Assembly: GCA_028718185.1 (NCBI GenBank) | Contig: JAQUMH010000005.1 | Location: 62,001-126,000, forward strand | DNA length: 64,000 bases | Direction of reading: 5' to 3' | From: Elusimicrobiota bacterium | GTDB lineage: Bacteria; Elusimicrobiota; UBA8919 | Shown here: positions 61,798 through 64,000 of the stretch, in pieces | Position numbering within the stretch: position 1 is the first letter of the stretch | Layout: each line of letters begins with the position of its first letter | Notes under the pieces: model-generated | What the model was told of the DNA's origin: nothing | Databases searched by the model: none | The model's input: only the letters and a program-made list of their open reading frames with translations | Program-made: the position numbers and the translations under genes

Positions 61798-63309
61798 ATG
61801 GTCAGTAATGGCAGGCTTGATTGTGCTTTGTTTAAACGGTTTATTTGGATTGGGTTTTTAATTTGTTTTGTTAATTTACCGCTCCAGGCGGAACAAAATG
61901 TCAGGGAAGCTGTGGTAAAAATATATACTACATTTAACAGGTATAATTACCAGGAACCATGGCAAATGAAAGGACAAGAACAGGGTGTAGGTTCCGGATG
62001 TATTATTAGCGGAAAAAGAATTTTAACATGTGCACATGTCGTGAGTGATTATACATATATTGAAGTAAAACGGGCAGAAGAAACTAAAAAATATCCTGCA
62101 AAAGTAGAAATAATTGCCAATGATTGCGACCTTGCTATTTTACGGGTTGATGACAACCAGTTTTTTTCTGATAAAAAACCGCTTGAATTCGGTACTCTGC
62201 CTATAAGCGGAGACAGGGTAAAAGCATATGGTTTTCCTACGGGAGGGGACGAAATATGTACTACCGAAGGAGTTGTTTCAAGAATAGAACATATCTTTTA
62301 TACCTTTAACCAATCCTGGTTATTGGGCTGTCAATTTGATGCTGCAATTAACCCGGGAAATAGCGGCGGTCCGGTGGTTAACAAGGATGGAAAAATGATA
62401 GGGGTTGCATTCCAGGCAGGCGGCGGTGAAAACATCAGTTATATGGTCTCAATGCCTGTAATTAACCACTTCCTTAAAGATATTGAAGACGGGAAATATG
62501 ACGGGATACCCGGAGATTATATAATTGTTCAGACAATGGAAAATCCTGCAATGCGAGAAAAATATAAAATGAGCAAAGACCAAAGCGGCGTATTAGTAAT
62601 GAAGGTTACGCCCAATAGTCCGGCAAGTGATATATTAAAAACCGAAGATGTAATACTTTCATACGATAATAATAAAATCAGCAATGACGGAAAAGTAGAA
62701 TTTAGAAAAGGTGAAAAAACAGCATATGATTATATATATCAAAACAAATTTATTAATGATAAGGTTAAAATTGAACTATTAAGGGACAGCAAAGTTATGG
62801 ATGTTGAAATGAAATTATGGGCGTCTATGAACGCTCTTCGTTTAGTTCCGCCTCCCCAATATGATGTGGCACCGACATATTATATCTATGGCGGTCTGGT
62901 ATTTGAACCCTTGACTTCAAATCTGTTCCGGGATTTGGGTTCAATATCAATATCAATTATACCTTTAGCAAATTATTTCTTTTCCGGTGAGTTATTAACG
63001 GAAGGGAGAAAACAGATAATAGTTCTGACTAAAATTCTTTCTGATGAAGTTAATACCGGGTATGCAACAGGATATAATCCTTTACCTCTGTTCGAAGTAA
63101 TTTCATCTGTAAACGGAATAAAAATTTCAACAATGAACGACTTAATAAATGCTTTTGAAAACTTTAACGGGAAATATGTTACTATAATAGATGAAAGGGG
63201 TTTTAAGATAGTTTTAGATAAAGACGAAGTTGATAAAAATAAACAAAATATACTTAAAAAATACAAAATTATTTCTGACAGGTCAGCAGATTTGATTGGT
63301 AAAAAGTGA
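61798..63309 (+). CDS. Secreted HtrA/Deg-like trypsin-family protease
   Basis: From the ATG at 61798, behind GGAGG, the protein has 503 residues: a signal peptide (about 1-31), a trypsin-like domain with H80 (C-A-H-V-V), D111 (C-D-L-A-I-L) and S189 (N-S-G-G), and PDZ-like regions (about 265-350 and later). The D-A-A-I-N-P-G-N-S-G-G motif is that of plant Deg-type and bacterial HtrA-like proteases. The frame opens at 61765, but the internal ATG has the ribosome binding site. It is a single plus-strand gene with its own promoter. Confidence 0.88.
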   Translation: MVSNGRLDCALFKRFIWIGFLICFVNLPLQAEQNVREAVVKIYTTFNRYNYQEPWQMKGQEQGVGSGCIISGKRILTCAHVVSDYTYIEVKRAEETKKYPAKVEIIANDCDLAILRVDDNQFFSDKKPLEFGTLPISGDRVKAYGFPTGGDEICTTEGVVSRIEHIFYTFNQSWLLGCQFDAAINPGNSGGPVVNKDGKMIGVAFQAGGGENISYMVSMPVINHFLKDIEDGKYDGIPGDYIIVQTMENPAMREKYKMSKDQSGVLVMKVTPNSPASDILKTEDVILSYDNNKISNDGKVEFRKGEKTAYDYIYQNKFINDKVKIELLRDSKVMDVEMKLWASMNALRLVPPPQYDVAPTYYIYGGLVFEPLTSNLFRDLGSISISIIPLANYFFSGELLTEGRKQIIVLTKILSDEVNTGYATGYNPLPLFEVISSVNGIKISTMNDLINAFENFNGKYVTIIDERGFKIVLDKDEVDKNKQNILKKYKIISDRSADLIGKK

Positions 63310-63375
63310 AACCCCACCGTTTGAATTTGTGGTCATTTCATGTAACTCGCAGCTAAATAAGTGCAGGCTAATAAT

Positions 63376-64000
63376 TTAAAATTTCAGTTTTTTAAGGTTG
63401 GCAAGACAGGATAAATCAGTTTGGTTAACTTTAAGCGGTGTAACTGAGACATAATTTCTGTCTATGGCAAAAATATCGGTGCCTTCTACAGAATAACCCG
63501 TAACACATTTGCCTGTTAACCAGTAATAATTATGTCCTTTAGAATTGGTTTTTTTTTCAACTTCTTCATTATAAATTCTTTTCCCCATTTTTGTCAGTTT
63601 TATTCCTTTTATATCTTTACTGTCGGGAACATTTATATTAAGGAAGGTATCTTTAGGTATTTTATATTTTAACGCTTTTTTTATGATTTTTTCGGCGAAA
63701 CCAGCAGCAATTTTAAAATTATTTTTGCCATCAGGGACAAGTGAAACAGCAAAAGACGGCAAACCCAGCATCGCACCTTCCCTGGCAGCAGCAACAGTAC
63801 CGGAATATATACAATCATCGCCAAGATTGGGACCGTCGTTAATGCCCGAAACTACCATATCAATCTGATGTTTTAGTATACCTATTATCCCGAACCTGAC
63901 ACAGTCAGCCGGCGTACCGGTAAGAGTATAGATATCTTTTCCCTTTGGAATAAGACGAAGCGGTTTGTTTATGGTAATTGAATGACTCGAAGCGCTCATT
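63376..64000 (-). CDS. surE: 5'/3'-nucleotidase SurE, 5' end beyond window
   Basis: The visible 208 or so residues match SurE after its N-terminal D-D-G-I region: S-A-S-S-H-S-I-T at the start, D-C-V-R-F-G (about 33), V-S-G-I-N-D-G-P-N-L-G-D-D (about 49-61), Y-S-G-T-V-A-A-A-R-E-G (about 65-75). The true start lies past 64000, since the metal-binding N-terminus is missing. It dephosphorylates nucleotides. It is convergent with the secreted protease gene. Confidence 0.93.
   Translation of the reverse strand, partial: MSASSHSITINKPLRLIPKGKDIYTLTGTPADCVRFGIIGILKHQIDMVVSGINDGPNLGDDCIYSGTVAAAREGAMLGLPSFAVSLVPDGKNNFKIAAGFAEKIIKKALKYKIPKDTFLNINVPDSKDIKGIKLTKMGKRIYNEEVEKKTNSKGHNYYWLTGKCVTGYSVEGTDIFAIDRNYVSVTPLKVNQTDLSCLANLKKLKF

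Overview
The window looks like a piece of chromosome from an uncultivated, anaerobic, AT-rich Gram-negative bacterium. The Gram-negative envelope is shown by an OmpA-type protein, an LpxL-type lipid A acyltransferase, an O-antigen ligase-like protein and several lipoproteins. Anaerobic hydrogen metabolism is shown by a large membrane-bound [NiFe]-hydrogenase operon. The pilin N-terminus and the TPR-fused membrane proteins remind me of Elusimicrobiota, Firestonebacteria or Omnitrophota-like lineages, but that is inference only. Almost every gene is on the minus strand. The plus-strand exceptions are the FKBP lipoprotein (1897), a small structured RNA (about 52390) and a secreted trypsin-like protease (61798).

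Layout. 1-6.5 kb: a repeat lipoprotein cut by the window edge, a uracil-DNA-glycosylase-like protein, a 57-residue basic protein, an FKBP lipoprotein, a DUF2582-type winged helix, a TPR-SpoIID lipoprotein and an AbiE type IV toxin-antitoxin pair with a recognisable operator-promoter. 6.8-11.8 kb: uvrA and a TPR membrane protein. 11.8-25.9 kb: the hydrogenase operon. Read 5' to 3' it runs HydB-like iron-sulfur protein, HydG-like flavoprotein, polyferredoxin, NuoH/MbhM, a four-helix-bundle (IVP) gene, NuoB/MbhJ, NuoC/MbhK, the Ni-binding large subunit MbhL, a NuoL-like antiporter subunit, MbhD/E, MnhB, MnhC, MnhD, MnhE, MnhF, MnhG, NuoI/MbhN and a HycI-type maturation protease. Both Ni-binding CxxC pairs are intact, so this is a true hydrogenase coupled to an Mrp-type ion-translocating module, plus an apparent NAD(P)H-linked electron-transfer arm.

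25.9-41 kb: a DnaE-like PHP protein, a TPR lipoprotein-sorting-like protein, rimI-tsaB-tsaE, several GT-C/GT39-type membrane proteins, a membrane-embedded spermidine-synthase-like methyltransferase, thiL, an AsmA-like protein, an OmpA-family protein and tRNA-Ser(CGA). 41-52 kb: cell-surface and signalling genes (LpxL, O-antigen ligase-TPR, response regulator with degenerate GGDEF, LysM-FecR protein, sensor kinase, HtrA, a GH57/glucodextranase-C protein, a CBM48 protein). 52.6-64 kb: tatD, metG, PSP1/ricT-like, holB, tmk, an NHL-CsgG-like protein, a type IV pilin-like protein, pentapeptide-repeat and other small proteins, the secreted protease, and surE cut by the window end.

The most unusual property is the spacer DNA. 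Most non-overlapping gaps, especially inside the hydrogenase operon, are filled with degenerate 7-8 bp microsatellites. In each spacer the left half is roughly the reverse complement of the right half, so each spacer can fold into a long imperfect hairpin. Different spacers use different motif families (GGTTATAG, GTTCTTGT, GCGAAT, TTCCGTG and others). Similar arrays occur in frame inside several genes. One hairpin-type spacer is split by the four-helix-bundle gene, which recalls the architecture of 23S rRNA intervening sequences. A separate 106-bp element is present twice, each time starting one base after a TAG stop codon.
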